DNA of 64,000 bases from Geoalkalibacter subterraneus (GCF_000827125.1 NZ_CP010311.1:2625001-2689000), one strand, 5' to 3'; positions 23,559 to 33,525 are shown, counted from the stretch's first letter. Notes: generated by a model not told the origin, from the letters alone. A program made the numbers and translations.

Positions 23559-25970
23559 TTATCCGTTCTTCTCGTCCCCTTTGCCGAACTTGTGCAGCGT
23601 TTCGGCCATTTTCAGCAGGCGCTGATCGACCTTTTGATTGATGGTGCTCTCCGGCCACTTTCCGTCACTGTCCCGTTCGCCGGCAGGCATGCCGGTGAGA
23701 ATTTCGATCCCCTCGTCCACGGTCTCCACCGCCCAGATGTAGAAATCGCCTTTTTCCACAGCCTCTCGCACGTCGCGATCGAGCATCAGGCTTTTGAGAT
23801 TTGAACGGGGAATAATGACCCCCTGCTCGCCTGTCAAGCCCTTGACCTTGCACACAGCGTAATAGCCCTCGATCTTTTCGTTGACACCGCCGATGGGCTG
23901 CACCTTGCCATGCTGGTTGACGGATCCGGTGACCGCGATCCCCTGCTTGATGGGGACATCTGCCAGAGAGGAAAGCAAGGCGTAGAGTTCAGCGCAGGAA
24001 GCGCTGTCCCCTTCAACGCCGGTATAGGACTGCTCAAAGCAGATGGATGCAGAGAGGGCTAATGGCTTGTCCTGGGCGAAGCGCTCGCCGAAGAAACCGG
24101 TGAGGATCATCACGCCCTTGTCGTGAATCGGGCCGGATAGTTTGGCCTCGCGTTCGATATTGACCATCGAACCTTTGCCCAGATAGGTGCGCACCGTCAG
24201 GCGTGACGGCTTGCCGAAGGAATAGTCGCCGAGCTGATAAACAGATAGCCCGTTAATCTGCCCTGTCATTTCGCCTTCCGTGTCCACCAGCAGGGTGCCG
24301 TCTTCAATCAGTTCCTGAATTTTCTCTTCGATCTTGTTGCAGCGGTAGACGCGCGCTTCGATCGCCAGATCAACATGCTTTGAGCCAACCCGGTCGCACC
24401 CCTCCTTTTCCGCGTAGTGAGCTGCTTCCCGAATAAGATTGGCGATTTCGAGAAAACAGGAGGAGAACTTGCCCTGATCCTCGCTCAGGCGTGCGGAATG
24501 CTCGATAGTGCGCGCGACAGCCTGACGATCGAAATGCAGCAGGTCTTCATCGGTGCATTTCGCGCCAATGAAAAGGGCGTACTGCTGGGTGTTCTCCCAG
24601 GTATTTCTCATCATCCGGTCGAAGTCGGCCTTGACTTTGAAAAATTTGCGAAAATCCGGATCATACTGAAACAACAGATAGTACAGCAGTGGTGTGCCGA
24701 TCAGGATGATCTTGCAGGATAGAGGAACCGGACGCGGCTTGAGAGTGACCGTGGCCAGAAACCGGAACTGCTCCGTCATATCCTCGATCTTGACTTCCTT
24801 GTTGCGGATGCAGCGCTTGAGCGCCTCGTAGGAGAACAGGTTGATCAGCACTTCACGGCAGTCCAGGATAAGGTAGCCGCCGTTGGCGCGATGCAAGGCG
24901 CCGGGCTTGATCATGGTGAAATTGGTTGAGGCGTTGCCCATCTGGATGACATGCTCGACACGGCCGAACAGGTTGAAGTAAGTCGGGTTGGCTTCATAGA
25001 CGACAGGCGCGCCTTCGAGTTGGTGATTGTCGACAAACAGATTGACCAGGTAGCGCTCAAAAGATGGCCCCTGCTCCGGCATCTTCATACCCGGCAGCGC
25101 AATCTGCGGCCCCTTGTTGGGTCGTAATTCCTCGATACGCCCCAAGATGTCCTTCTTGCAGTTTTTAAAATGCTCCAGCACCCGCTCCTGATCAGCGTAC
25201 TTTTTCTCCAGTTCCTCAAAAAGCGGCTCCATGCCGTAATTGACGACCTCTTTTTCCATCTCGGCCGTTTCCCGCCGTGCCTGCTCTTCGAGTTTTCGCA
25301 CTTCACGCAGGGTGTCGTTGAGATTGTTCTGTAGAGCCGTGCCGCGCTCGTCAAGTTCAGCCTTTTCCTGGTCGGAGAGTTCTTCGTATTCCTCCTGCGA
25401 AAGGGGGTGCCCCTCCTTCACCGGGACCAGGACCAGGCCGCTGACGGTGCGCTGCAGCATGAATCCTTTTTCCTCGGCCTGATGCTCCAGCTCCTGAAAC
25501 AGTGCCTTATGCTTTTCCTGATGTTCCGAGGAAATCTTGTTCTTCTGCTCTTCGTACTCCTTGCTTTCAAAGACTTTCGGGATCTCTTCCGTCAGACGCT
25601 CCACCAGGCGGTCGACATCCTTCTTGAGCTCCTGCCCTTTTCCGGCCGGAAGGCGGATATAATCGGGGCGGGTCCCATCCTCGAAATCATGCACATAGCA
25701 CCAGTCGTCAGGAACGGGCTGCCCTTTGGAGCGACTGTTGAGTATTTTTTTGATAGAAGACGAGCGGCCGGTGCCCGGTTCTCCAAGGATAAAGATGTTG
25801 AACCCGCTGTCCTTGATGCCAAGACCGAAATCGATGGCCGTCAACGCCCGATCCTGGCCGATGGTCCCTTCAAGGGGGGGCAATTCTCGGGTGGTCTCAA
25901 ATTCGAACTGATTCGGATCGCAATGCCAGGTCAACGCCTGGGGATCAAGTCGCAGATGCTCAATGGACAT
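23559..25970 (-). CDS. Lon-like (LonB-type) ATP-dependent protease
   Basis: An 803-residue relative of Lon with an AAA (AAA_32-like) region and C-terminal Lon protease domain. Ser-Lys dyad motifs are clear: EGDSASCAELYALLSSLA and GSVNQHGKVQPIGGVNEKIEGYY. A coiled-coil stretch of about 110 charged residues (about 160-285) is inserted in the ATPase part. The P-loop reads GEPGTGRSS, with Arg in place of the Walker A lysine, so ATP hydrolysis may be altered or absent. It is followed downstream by mlaE, 78 bp away, but is probably functionally separate. Confidence 0.88.
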   Translation of the reverse strand: MSIEHLRLDPQALTWHCDPNQFEFETTRELPPLEGTIGQDRALTAIDFGLGIKDSGFNIFILGEPGTGRSSSIKKILNSRSKGQPVPDDWCYVHDFEDGTRPDYIRLPAGKGQELKKDVDRLVERLTEEIPKVFESKEYEEQKNKISSEHQEKHKALFQELEHQAEEKGFMLQRTVSGLVLVPVKEGHPLSQEEYEELSDQEKAELDERGTALQNNLNDTLREVRKLEEQARRETAEMEKEVVNYGMEPLFEELEKKYADQERVLEHFKNCKKDILGRIEELRPNKGPQIALPGMKMPEQGPSFERYLVNLFVDNHQLEGAPVVYEANPTYFNLFGRVEHVIQMGNASTNFTMIKPGALHRANGGYLILDCREVLINLFSYEALKRCIRNKEVKIEDMTEQFRFLATVTLKPRPVPLSCKIILIGTPLLYYLLFQYDPDFRKFFKVKADFDRMMRNTWENTQQYALFIGAKCTDEDLLHFDRQAVARTIEHSARLSEDQGKFSSCFLEIANLIREAAHYAEKEGCDRVGSKHVDLAIEARVYRCNKIEEKIQELIEDGTLLVDTEGEMTGQINGLSVYQLGDYSFGKPSRLTVRTYLGKGSMVNIEREAKLSGPIHDKGVMILTGFFGERFAQDKPLALSASICFEQSYTGVEGDSASCAELYALLSSLADVPIKQGIAVTGSVNQHGKVQPIGGVNEKIEGYYAVCKVKGLTGEQGVIIPRSNLKSLMLDRDVREAVEKGDFYIWAVETVDEGIEILTGMPAGERDSDGKWPESTINQKVDQRLLKMAETLHKFGKGDEKNG

Positions 25971-26035
25971 GGAGATATCCTTCCCGAAATAAACATTAAA
26001 ACAGAGCGTTCACAAAGGGTTGTTTTCTTGGCCGC

Positions 26036-26481
26036 CTATTCGTCATCCCCTGTCGCCACGAGCGTGATAGGCGCCTCAAGATAGTCGCGCACGGTATTGA
26101 GAAAATCGGCGGCATCAGCGCCATCGAAGACACGGTGGTCGGCAGAGAGGGTCAGCCGCATGCGCGGGATAACCACAAGATCTCCCTGCCCGGCATCCGC
26201 CACCGGTTCATGCTGCACTGCGCCGACGGCCAGCGCGGCTGCCTGGGGCGGGGTGATGATCGCCGTAAAAGACTCTACACCCAGCATCCCCATGTTGGAA
26301 ACGGTAAAAGTCCCATCACTCATCTCTTCAGCCTTCAGGCGCCCCTGACGCGCTTTTTCAGCCAGGTCCCGCGCCCGGTCACCAATACCACGCACCGACA
26401 GCTCCGCACAATCACGGATGACGGGGCTGTAAAGGCCTTTTTCAGTGGCGACGGCAATTGCAGCATTTAAGCACAAACATC
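26036..26481 (-). pseudogene. Remnant of 2-oxoacid dehydrogenase E2 (C-terminal catalytic part)
   Basis: About 148 codons matching only the C-terminal half of a dihydrolipoamide acyltransferase catalytic domain: NAAIAVATEKGL, TFTVSNMGMLGVESFTAIITPP and the active-site segment SADHRVFDGADAADFL, ending properly at 26036. The lipoyl domain, the subunit-binding domain and the first half of the catalytic domain are missing. Upstream it runs directly, out of frame, into an E1-alpha fragment. Deletion of about 2-2.5 kb (rest of E1-alpha, E1-beta and most of E2) best explains this. An open frame from 26590 exists but its first 35 codons are E1-alpha DNA read in the wrong frame. Confidence 0.85.
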
Positions 26482-27027
26482 CCATCGACCTTAGAACCGG
26501 GAGTTTCATAGGCACAGCTTTTTTTATAGAGTTGATCCACAGCACTGGCACGACCCACGGCGGTTCCGATTCCATACATGTTGTTTTCACACACGAAGAC
26601 CACCGGCACGTTGTAAAGAGCCGCCATATTCATGGCTTCGTGAAAAACCCCTTGATTGGTGGCGCCATCACCGAAGAGGCACACCACCACCTCATCAGAT
26701 TCGCGGTACAGGATCGAATACCCCATACCGACCGCCAGAGGCAGATGCCCGCCGACGATGCCGTACCCTCCCATAAAACGAAGGTCGGCATCGAACATAT
26801 GCATGGACCCTCCCTTGCCCTGGCTGACACCGGTCTTTTTGCATGGCGTGGGCGACACCGACGCCGACAGCCTCCTGGCCGCTGTAAAGATGGAGAAATC
26901 CCCCCATCTTCCCTTGACTGTAGAGTTGCGGGCAGGCTTCCTCGAACTGCCGAATCCGCACCATGTCGCGATAAATCGCAAGAAGTTGATGACCCGACAG
27001 GGAAGCGGCCTCCTGCTTCTCTTTCAT
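26482..27027 (-). pseudogene. Remnant of 2-oxoacid dehydrogenase E1 alpha subunit
   Basis: From the ATG at 27027 about 64 codons match the E1-alpha N-terminus (YRDMVRIRQFEEACPQLY, LYSGQEAVGVGVAHAM). The match then jumps, near 26836, to another frame that continues KTGVSQGKGGSMHMFDADLRF, GGYGIVGGHLPLAVG, LFGDGATNQGVFHEAMNMAAL (thiamine diphosphate motif GDGA) and TPGSKVDGM. About 34 residues normally between these parts are missing, so there is an out-of-frame internal deletion. The gene then breaks off near 26481 where it meets the E2 remnant. It may be from a pyruvate or acetoin dehydrogenase; the fragments do not decide which. Confidence 0.88.
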
Positions 27028-27198
27028 AATTCATCCTTTCGCCGGCTTGGCGAACCAACTCGAGACATTGTCGATCATCTCTATATCATTGGGACTTTCG
27101 GTTAATGGTACCAAGGAAGTCCTGCTTGGCAAGAGGCGACCTTCTTCCTGAAAAAGAGAGATGAAGATATGGCTGGGGAAGGAAGAGCGCGGAGTCTG

Positions 27199-27236
27199 AA
27201 AAAAACGGGCCAACGTATTCTACCGTAGGCCCGTTT
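27199..27236 (-). terminator. Rho-independent terminator of the zinc-ribbon gene
   Basis: ACGGGCC (27205-27211) pairs with GGCCCGT (27228-27234), followed leftwards by a run of seven T on the minus strand. It isolates the zinc-ribbon gene from the decayed dehydrogenase genes. Confidence 0.85.
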
Positions 27237-27287
27237 CCGGTGAGCGTATAAAGTATGGCGAAGCTGCAAAACTGCCCTTAAACCAGA

Positions 27288-27443
27288 TCACCCGATATAG
27301 ACATTGTGGTTGCGGGCGCGGTTGGCCATGATGGTGGGGTCCAGCACTTCACCGCAGGAGCAGCACTTCCATGCTTCAAATGAACGAACGAAATCATAAA
27401 ACTTCTCGGTGTACATCCTTCCTTTGCATTTGGGACATTTCAT
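27288..27443 (-). CDS. Small zinc-ribbon protein (51 residues)
   Basis: A 51-residue protein. Two CxxC knuckles are present, C3-C6 (CPKC) and C27-C30 (CCSC), separated by YTEKFYDFVRSFEAW, so it should bind one zinc. The ATG at 27441-27443 follows AAGGGGG by 8 bp and the gene has its own strong terminator. Similar short proteins of the form MKCPKC...EKFYDFVRSF occur, in my memory, in other Desulfuromonadales, but the function is unknown. It could be a nucleic-acid-binding or regulatory protein. Confidence 0.75.
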   Translation of the reverse strand: MKCPKCKGRMYTEKFYDFVRSFEAWKCCSCGEVLDPTIMANRARNHNVYIG

Positions 27444-27482
27444 CGGATTTTCCCCCTTTTGAAGTTAATCACGAATTTTAAA

Positions 27483-27522
27483 GTGTGACTCAGGCAATAT
27501 CAGCCATCGATAGTGAGTCACT
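27483..27522. terminator. Inverted repeat downstream of the comEA-like gene
   Basis: Arms GTGACTC (about 27484-27490) and GAGTCAC (about 27512-27518), extended to AAAG.GTGACTC and GAGTCAC.CTTT with one mismatch. It lies between the comEA-like stop and the zinc-ribbon gene and is probably a terminator or the upstream regulatory region of the latter. Confidence 0.5.
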
Positions 27523-27621
27523 CTTTCACCAGACGTGCCAACCGACTGGAATCAATAGTAAAAAAGGGGGGGGATTTAGCAATAAATGACAAACTTTGTT
27601 ACTATTTTTCAAGGCGTTAGC

Positions 27622-28179
27622 TTATTTCAAAAAAAATTTCCGCCACTGGGATATTCGCCCTGCTCCAATGCCTTTAACACGTCTCAAGCGATCGATCCGT
27701 TCAAAATCGCCATTCAATTGACGGTCCTGTTCGATCCTCTCTGCCAAACGCGGCCCAATGCCTGGCAATGCCTGCCAATCATCCAGAGACATGCGGTCGG
27801 GGTGCAACGACACGCCAAGCGCCATCCGATGTGCGGCAGACATCCATGAGGTCTCAACTTCCAGTTTATTCAGGGAGTTGCAGGAAAACGCCAGGCGTTG
27901 TCCGTTGGCAACAGAGGCGTCGGGAAAGCTAGATTGCTGAGCGGATCTCACACAATCCAAATCCGTCAACGAAATGACGGCAGGCCACAGCAAACCGTCA
28001 GAGAATTGATAGATGCCCGGACGAGGGACACCGGCGGCAATTTCCACGATGATCTGTGAGGAGGGGGCGGGAGCCGGGGCCGGCAGCTCTTGCACAGAAA
28101 AGAGCAACCGGCCCTGGTTCAGAAGCAGAAAAGTCAGTATCGTGCCGATGAGTAACAGCACGCCCTGGCGAGCGTTCAT
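27622..28179 (-). CDS. Membrane-anchored helix-hairpin-helix protein (ComEA-like)
   Basis: A 185-residue protein with an N-terminal transmembrane helix ([18 protein letters not shown]), a beta-rich middle ([21 protein letters not shown], a SLBB-like start) and two C-terminal helix-hairpin-helix motifs ([17 protein letters not shown] and [16 protein letters not shown]). This is the layout of ComEA, the DNA receptor for uptake in competent bacteria, although many relatives have other DNA-related roles. The start overlaps the cimA stop by 4 bp. Distal gene of the lysC-cimA group. Confidence 0.8.
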   Translation of the reverse strand: MNARQGVLLLIGTILTFLLLNQGRLLFSVQELPAPAPAPSSQIIVEIAAGVPRPGIYQFSDGLLWPAVISLTDLDCVRSAQQSSFPDASVANGQRLAFSCNSLNKLEVETSWMSAAHRMALGVSLHPDRMSLDDWQALPGIGPRLAERIEQDRQLNGDFERIDRLRRVKGIGAGRISQWRKFFLK

Positions 28180-29753
28180 CCTTCGGCGCGGTAGTCTCGG
28201 ATCAGTTTATACAGAAAGGAATCGATGAGTGCCTGGTAGGAAGCATCGATGATGTTGTCGCTGACACCCACCGTGCCCCACCGCGTTTCCTTGTCGCCGG
28301 ATTCAATGAGGACGCGAGTCACCGAAGACGTACCCTTACCCGCCGGCAGTACCCGGACTTTATAGTCGAACAGTTTGACCTCGCGCAGCTGCGGATAAAA
28401 ATTTCCGAGGGCCTTGCGCAAAGCGTTGTCCAGCGCATTGACCGGCCCGTTGCCCTCGGCAGCCGTATGCTCTATCCGTCCTCCGACCTTGACCTGCACC
28501 GTCGCCTCTGACTGAGGCTTTTCATCTTCATGGCGCTTGCTGTCGATTACACGGAAACCGATGACGGAAAAGAAGTGGCGCATTGTTCCCAATGCACGGC
28601 GCATGAGGAGTTCAAAGGAAGCTTCGGCCCCCTCGAACTGGAACCCCTTGTTCTCAAGGTCCTTGATATTCTCAAGGATTTCCTGAGTGACCGGATCCTT
28701 GCTGTCGAGGTTGATATTGAACTGCTCCGCCTTGGCCAGAATGTTGGAACGGCCGGACAGGTCCGAGACCAGCACGCGCGTCACATTGCCGACAAGCTCC
28801 GGGCGGATGTGCTCATAGGTCTCGGGATGGCGCTGGATCGCGGAGACATGCACGCCTCCCTTGTGAGCGAAAGCCGAATTGCCCACATACGGCTGATGCT
28901 TGCGGGGGATCATGTTGGCCATTTCATAGATGGTTCGCGATACCGTGCGCAGATTGGCCAACTGCTCGTCAGTGACACAGTCATGCTGCAGCTTGAGCTT
29001 AAGCGCCGGGATAATGGAGCAGAGATTGGCATTGCCGCATCGCTCGCCAAACCCGTTGATGGTGCCTTGAACCTGAACTGCTCCACACTGTACCGCCATC
29101 AGGCTGTTGGCTACGGCGCACTCACTGTCGTTATGGGCATGAATCCCAAGAGCCGCTCCGATTTCGGCCTGCACTTTTTCCATAATCGGGGGGATTTCAT
29201 GGGGCAGCGTACCGCCGTTGGTGTCGCACAGCACGATACAGTCGACGCCGGCGTCCTCGGCCGCCTTCAACGTCTTGAGGGCATACTCCGGATTCGCCTT
29301 GTAGCCGTCGAAAAAATGCTCAGCATCGTAAATGACCTCGCCGACATGCTGCTTGAGATAGGCCAGCGAGTCATTGATCAGCTCGAGGTTTTCTTCCAGG
29401 CTGATGCGCAACGCCTCATGGACATGGAAATCCCAGGTTTTGCCGAAGATGGTTACCGTATCGGGTTCAGCCTGAATCAGGGTGCGGATGTTGGCATCTT
29501 TTTCCGGAGTGCTGCGAGCCCGGCGGGTCGACCCGAAAGCCGCGATTTTCACCTGCTTGAGGCGCGCCTTCTTGATCTCTTTAAAGAAGCTGATGTCCTT
29601 GGGATTCGATCCAGGCCAACCGCCTTCAATATAATGAATGCCCAGCTCGTCAAGCTGTTGCGCGATGCGGATTTTGTCCGCCACCAGGAAGGAAACATCC
29701 TCCGCTTGCGTGCCGTCACGAAGGGTGGTGTCGTAGAGGTGAATCAGGCTCAT
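28176..29753 (-). CDS. cimA: (R)-citramalate synthase
   Basis: Condenses pyruvate with acetyl-CoA to citramalate, the first step of a threonine-independent isoleucine pathway. The 525-residue enzyme is of the long CimA/LeuA2 type: [17 protein letters not shown] at the start, a TIM barrel with [19 protein letters not shown] and [15 protein letters not shown], and a C-terminal regulatory LeuA dimer domain. The start chosen is the ATG at 29753, 17 codons inside a longer frame, with GGAGATGCA upstream. Geobacter uses the citramalate route to make isoleucine, which agrees with this gene next to lysC. Confidence 0.93.
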   Translation of the reverse strand: MSLIHLYDTTLRDGTQAEDVSFLVADKIRIAQQLDELGIHYIEGGWPGSNPKDISFFKEIKKARLKQVKIAAFGSTRRARSTPEKDANIRTLIQAEPDTVTIFGKTWDFHVHEALRISLEENLELINDSLAYLKQHVGEVIYDAEHFFDGYKANPEYALKTLKAAEDAGVDCIVLCDTNGGTLPHEIPPIMEKVQAEIGAALGIHAHNDSECAVANSLMAVQCGAVQVQGTINGFGERCGNANLCSIIPALKLKLQHDCVTDEQLANLRTVSRTIYEMANMIPRKHQPYVGNSAFAHKGGVHVSAIQRHPETYEHIRPELVGNVTRVLVSDLSGRSNILAKAEQFNINLDSKDPVTQEILENIKDLENKGFQFEGAEASFELLMRRALGTMRHFFSVIGFRVIDSKRHEDEKPQSEATVQVKVGGRIEHTAAEGNGPVNALDNALRKALGNFYPQLREVKLFDYKVRVLPAGKGTSSVTRVLIESGDKETRWGTVGVSDNIIDASYQALIDSFLYKLIRDYRAEG

Positions 29754-29775
29754 TGCATCTCCATCCTTTGCACAA

Positions 29776-29797
29776 GGGGCGACTCGCAGGCCGCCCC
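29776..29797 (-). promoter_or_regulatory. Stem-loop between lysC and cimA
   Basis: GGGGCG (29776-29781) pairs with CGCCCC (29792-29797), a short GC-rich hairpin 23 bp upstream of the cimA start. No U-run follows; it may modulate readthrough or translation. Confidence 0.3.
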
Positions 29798-29832
29798 CGT
29801 TCAATTCCGCGTTTTTTTACCAGGAGTGGCGT

Positions 29833-31065
29833 TTATTCGGCCTTGACGTCTTTCTTCGCCAGATCAAAGGCTTCATGCAGCACCCGCACTGCGAGTTCGG
29901 TGTATTTAGACTCGATCACACAGGATACCTTGATTTCACTGGTGGAAATCATCTGGATGTTGATCCCCTCCTGCGACAGGGTCTGGAACATTTTGCTGGC
30001 GATGCCGGAGTGAGAACGCATGCCGACACCGACAATGGAGACCTTGGCGATGTTTTCATCGCCCTTGACGCCGCTGGCGCCCACTTCCTTGGCCGTCTCC
30101 TCGACGATTTTAATCGCCTTTTTATAGTCAGTCTTGGGAACGGTAAAGGTCAGGTCCGTGTAGCCATCGCTGGAGACATTCTGAATGATCATGTCAACCG
30201 TGATATTGGCGTGGGACAACGGCGAGAAGATCCGTGATGCGATTCCGGGCTTGTCAGGTATGCGGAACACGGAGATCTTGGCTTCATCCTTATTGTATGT
30301 GACTCCCGAAACGAGCACGGTTTCCATATCGGCATCCTCCTTCGTAACCAGGGTTCCTGGATTGTCGTTGAAACTGGAACGGACGTGGATCACCACGTTG
30401 TATTTCTTAGCAAATTCCACCGAGCGGATCTGCAGCACCTTTGAGCCGAGAGAGGCCATCTCCAGCATTTCGTCGTAGGAGATTTTTTCCATCTTCGACG
30501 CTTCGGGCACAAGGCGCGGGTCAGTCGTATAGATGCCGTCGACATCGGTGTAGATTTCGCAGACATCGGCCTTGAGCGCTGCCGCCATGGCAACCGCCGA
30601 GGTGTCCGAACCGCCACGCCCCAACGTGGTGATGTTGCCTTCCTTGTCGATCCCCTGGAAGCCGGCAACAATGATGATCGATCCGTTTTTGAGGTCTTCC
30701 CGGACCTTTTTGTCCTCGATCTTCAGGATGCGCGCCTTGGAATAGGCGCTGTCGGTGATGATCGGAATCTGAAAGCCGAGATAACTTTTCGCCTTGTACC
30801 CCATGGACTGCAGGCACATCGAGAGCAGAGAGATCGAAACCTGCTCCCCCGTGGCAACCATCACATCGTATTCACGTTCGCTGGGGAACTCGCAGACTTC
30901 GTTGGCCAGAGCGACGAGCTTGTTCGTCTCGCCGGACATGGCAGAGACCACCACCACCACATCGTTGCCGTCATCATAGGTCTTAGCGACTCTGCGCGCT
31001 ACATTGCGAATACGCTCGATGGTACCGACCGAGGTTCCTCCATACTTCTGAACCACCAGGGCCAT
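29833..31065 (-). CDS. lysC: Aspartate kinase
   Basis: First step of the lysine, threonine and methionine pathway: phosphorylates aspartate. The 410 residues from the ATG at 31063-31065 (with GGAGGAG upstream) begin [20 protein letters not shown], contain [34 protein letters not shown] and end in two ACT regulatory domains (about 265-405), which implies feedback control by an end-product amino acid. It precedes cimA by 79 bp. Confidence 0.95.
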   Translation of the reverse strand: MALVVQKYGGTSVGTIERIRNVARRVAKTYDDGNDVVVVVSAMSGETNKLVALANEVCEFPSEREYDVMVATGEQVSISLLSMCLQSMGYKAKSYLGFQIPIITDSAYSKARILKIEDKKVREDLKNGSIIIVAGFQGIDKEGNITTLGRGGSDTSAVAMAAALKADVCEIYTDVDGIYTTDPRLVPEASKMEKISYDEMLEMASLGSKVLQIRSVEFAKKYNVVIHVRSSFNDNPGTLVTKEDADMETVLVSGVTYNKDEAKISVFRIPDKPGIASRIFSPLSHANITVDMIIQNVSSDGYTDLTFTVPKTDYKKAIKIVEETAKEVGASGVKGDENIAKVSIVGVGMRSHSGIASKMFQTLSQEGINIQMISTSEIKVSCVIESKYTELAVRVLHEAFDLAKKDVKAE

Positions 31066-31126
31066 AATCGTTTTCTCCTCCGTATGATGAGTCCCGGGCC
31101 TGGGCGCCCGACACTCAGGTATGACG

Positions 31127-32530
31127 TTATCCGCGGTCGCGGCGGCGCCCGGCTTTGTGAACCGCCAGCCCGGCGACATCTTCCGCCGCTTCCATGATCA
31201 TTTCCGGCAGGGTGGGATGGGCATGAATCGTTTTCCCGCCGAGTTCATGCGCGCTCATTCCCGCGCCCATGGCAGCGGCCACTTCAGCGACCAGGCTTGA
31301 GGCCTCGGCGCCGACGATGGCAGCGCCGAGAATGGCGCCGTCTTTTTTATCGGCGACGATCTTGACCAGTCCCTGGGTTTCCCCCTCGCACTGTGCCTTG
31401 CTTGATGCCTGGTAGGAAAAGCGCCCGCTTTCCACCTCGATCCCCTGCTGTTTGGCCTGGTCTTCGGTCAAGCCGACCTGGCCAATCTCAGGCAGGGTGA
31501 AGATGGCGCTGGGAACGACCCGATAATCAGCTTTTTCATCGCCCCCCATGGCGTTGGCTACAGCGATTCCGGCCTGGTAGGAGGCTACATGTGCCAGTTG
31601 AATGATGTTGGTCGCATCGCCGATCGCGTAGACTCCAGGCACCGAAGTCCGCAACCCGTCATCGACAACAATGGCGCCGTCTTTTGTTTCAACTCCGGCA
31701 TCTTCAAGGCCGAGATTATCGATATTGGGAACACGGCCGACCGCAACCAGAACCTTTTCAGCCTCAACCTGCTTCTCGCCTGAGAGATAAGCCGTGACGA
31801 CGCCATCCTTGGCATCGAGGCGCTCTACCGAGGTTTCGGTATGAACTTGCACCCCCAGGGATTTAAAGGATTTTTCAACCTCCTTGACCACCTGGCGGTC
31901 GCTTTGTTCAAGCAGACCCGGGAGCTGTTCCACGACCGTGACTTTGGTCCCCAGGGCGGCGAAAATTCCGGCGAATTCGCAGCCGATATAACCGCCTCCG
32001 ACAACCATCAGGCTGGCGGGAAGTTCTTTAATAGCAAGGATTTCCCGGCTGGTCAAAACATTTTTCCCGTCTATCGACAGGGCTTTAGGGCGCACTGAAC
32101 GCGAGCCGGTAGCGATGATGATGTTTTTGGCCCGAATGCGCCCGGTGACTTCGGGTCGTTTGATGCAAATCCGCCCCGGCCCTTCAATCAGAGCGTGCCC
32201 ACGGAACAATTCAACCTTGTGCGCCTTGAGCAGCTGTTCAATCCCGCCGACCAGGCGCTTTACGATATTATCCCGCCGTTCAGCTGCCACGGTGTAATCG
32301 AGGGAGGGCTCATCGATCCGGATGCCGTGGTCTTCAGCATGTTTAAGGCGCTGCCAGAAATGCGCCGTGCTGTAAAGAGCCTTGGTGGGGATGCAACCAC
32401 GATTGAGGCAGGTGCCGCCAACCTTGTCTTTTTCGATCAGGCACACACAGGCGCCCTGCTGGGCGGCACGGATCGCAGCGACATATCCACCCGGGCCGGC
32501 ACCGATCACGGCAATATCGAATTCCTTCAT
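31127..32530 (-). CDS. lpdA: Dihydrolipoyl dehydrogenase
   Basis: FAD enzyme that reoxidises lipoyl groups in 2-oxoacid dehydrogenase and glycine-cleavage complexes. The 467 residues carry the FAD-binding [15 protein letters not shown], the redox-active disulfide [13 protein letters not shown], the NAD-binding [14 protein letters not shown], a second FAD motif (YAIGDAT) and the C-terminal active-site HAHPTLPE. It is intact even though the E1/E2 genes 4 kb away are wrecked, so it must serve another complex encoded elsewhere or lack a partner. Confidence 0.95.
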   Translation of the reverse strand: MKEFDIAVIGAGPGGYVAAIRAAQQGACVCLIEKDKVGGTCLNRGCIPTKALYSTAHFWQRLKHAEDHGIRIDEPSLDYTVAAERRDNIVKRLVGGIEQLLKAHKVELFRGHALIEGPGRICIKRPEVTGRIRAKNIIIATGSRSVRPKALSIDGKNVLTSREILAIKELPASLMVVGGGYIGCEFAGIFAALGTKVTVVEQLPGLLEQSDRQVVKEVEKSFKSLGVQVHTETSVERLDAKDGVVTAYLSGEKQVEAEKVLVAVGRVPNIDNLGLEDAGVETKDGAIVVDDGLRTSVPGVYAIGDATNIIQLAHVASYQAGIAVANAMGGDEKADYRVVPSAIFTLPEIGQVGLTEDQAKQQGIEVESGRFSYQASSKAQCEGETQGLVKIVADKKDGAILGAAIVGAEASSLVAEVAAAMGAGMSAHELGGKTIHAHPTLPEMIMEAAEDVAGLAVHKAGRRRDRG

Positions 32531-33021
32531 GATGCGGTCTCCTTTCGCCAGCGGGCATCGAGAGCCTCAAGCAGATGTCTTTCCGGTGCTGTATGCGCCT
32601 CTATAATCAGGCGCCGACGGAATTCATCCAAACGTATCAGGGTGATAAAAAGACCTGCGCTGCGGTTTTCTTCGAACCGATCCCCCCATTCCACCACGGT
32701 CACCCCATCAGCGTCGAGATAGTCGCTGAAACCGAGATCTTCAAGATCGTCGGCACTTGTCAGGCGGTAGAGGTCAAAATGGTAGAGCGGCAGACGGCCG
32801 CTATACTGGTTCATCAGGGTGTAGCTGGGGCTTGTGACCGGCTCGTCATCGGGGATATCGAGCCCGCGGGCCACTCCCTGGGTAAAACAGGTCTTGCCCG
32901 CCCCCAGATCTCCTGCCAGGCGAATCAGCAAAGGCTTCTCGATCAACCCGCCGAGCAGCATCCCGAGACGAACTGTTTCTTCAGCGCTTTGAGTTTCAAT
33001 GGTGAGAACGTCCCGGGTCAT
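32527..33021 (-). CDS. tsaE: tRNA threonylcarbamoyladenosine biosynthesis protein TsaE
   Basis: ATPase needed for t6A modification of tRNAs reading ANN codons. The 164 residues include the P-loop GDLGAGKTCFTQGVARGL, SPSYTLMNQY and the conserved HFDLYRL and VEWGDRF. It overlaps lpdA downstream and the CBS gene upstream by 4 bp each, so it is translationally coupled. Confidence 0.93.
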   Translation of the reverse strand: MTRDVLTIETQSAEETVRLGMLLGGLIEKPLLIRLAGDLGAGKTCFTQGVARGLDIPDDEPVTSPSYTLMNQYSGRLPLYHFDLYRLTSADDLEDLGFSDYLDADGVTVVEWGDRFEENRSAGLFITLIRLDEFRRRLIIEAHTAPERHLLEALDARWRKETAS

Positions 33022-33467
33022 CGTCCCATCGACCGGATAACATCGAGGCGTGCGACGACTCCGACCACTTTGTCGTCCTCAACCACCGGGATCAGATGCG
33101 CTTTATTCTCGGTCATCAGCGCGGCTACTTCCGAAACAGATGTCTCCGGAGAGCAGGTGACCACCTCGGTCGAACAGATCTCATCGACCTTGCGTGCCGT
33201 GATTTTCTCCACCTCTTTCTTGAAATCTTTCTCGCTTTCGAGATAGATCACCCAATCGAAGATAGAAACCACCGTCGGCAGGTGAAGGGGCCGATCCTGA
33301 GCCACCAGGTCTGTTTCGGTGACCACACCGAAAAGCTGCCCATCCTCCTTGACGACCGGCATGGCGCTGATCCCTTTTTCCATAAAAAGGCGGGCCAGCT
33401 CTTCAATACCGGTATCGGGCTGAACGGAAATGACGTTGCGGGTCATGATATCTTTAGCTTTGAGCAT
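33018..33467 (-). CDS. CBS-domain protein
   Basis: A 149-residue protein made of two CBS motifs (MTRNVISVQPDTGIEELARLF, GVVTETDL, then TCSPETSVSEVAALM and KVVGVVARLDVIRS), separated by an acidic linker helix containing FDWVIYLESEKDF. Stand-alone CBS pairs usually bind adenine nucleotides and regulate a partner protein. It sits between nnr and tsaE with a 4-bp overlap with tsaE; the target is unknown. Confidence 0.88.
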   Translation of the reverse strand: MLKAKDIMTRNVISVQPDTGIEELARLFMEKGISAMPVVKEDGQLFGVVTETDLVAQDRPLHLPTVVSIFDWVIYLESEKDFKKEVEKITARKVDEICSTEVVTCSPETSVSEVAALMTENKAHLIPVVEDDKVVGVVARLDVIRSMGR

Positions 33468-33525
33468 TGCATCGCATCCTTTATCAAGAAGTGAACGTTA
33501 TCCTGCCAAATTTGTCCGAAGGGCC

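Noticed and set aside
26482-26590. First 35 codons of an open frame leading into the E2 remnant
   Set aside because: They are E1-alpha sequence read out of frame, not a real N-terminus.
27031-27213. 60-codon frame between the E1-alpha remnant and the zinc-ribbon gene
   Set aside because: No ribosome site, no motif, and it overlaps the terminator.
28530-29846. Open frame of 438 codons on the plus strand opposite cimA
   Set aside because: Shadow of cimA, with no motifs of its own.
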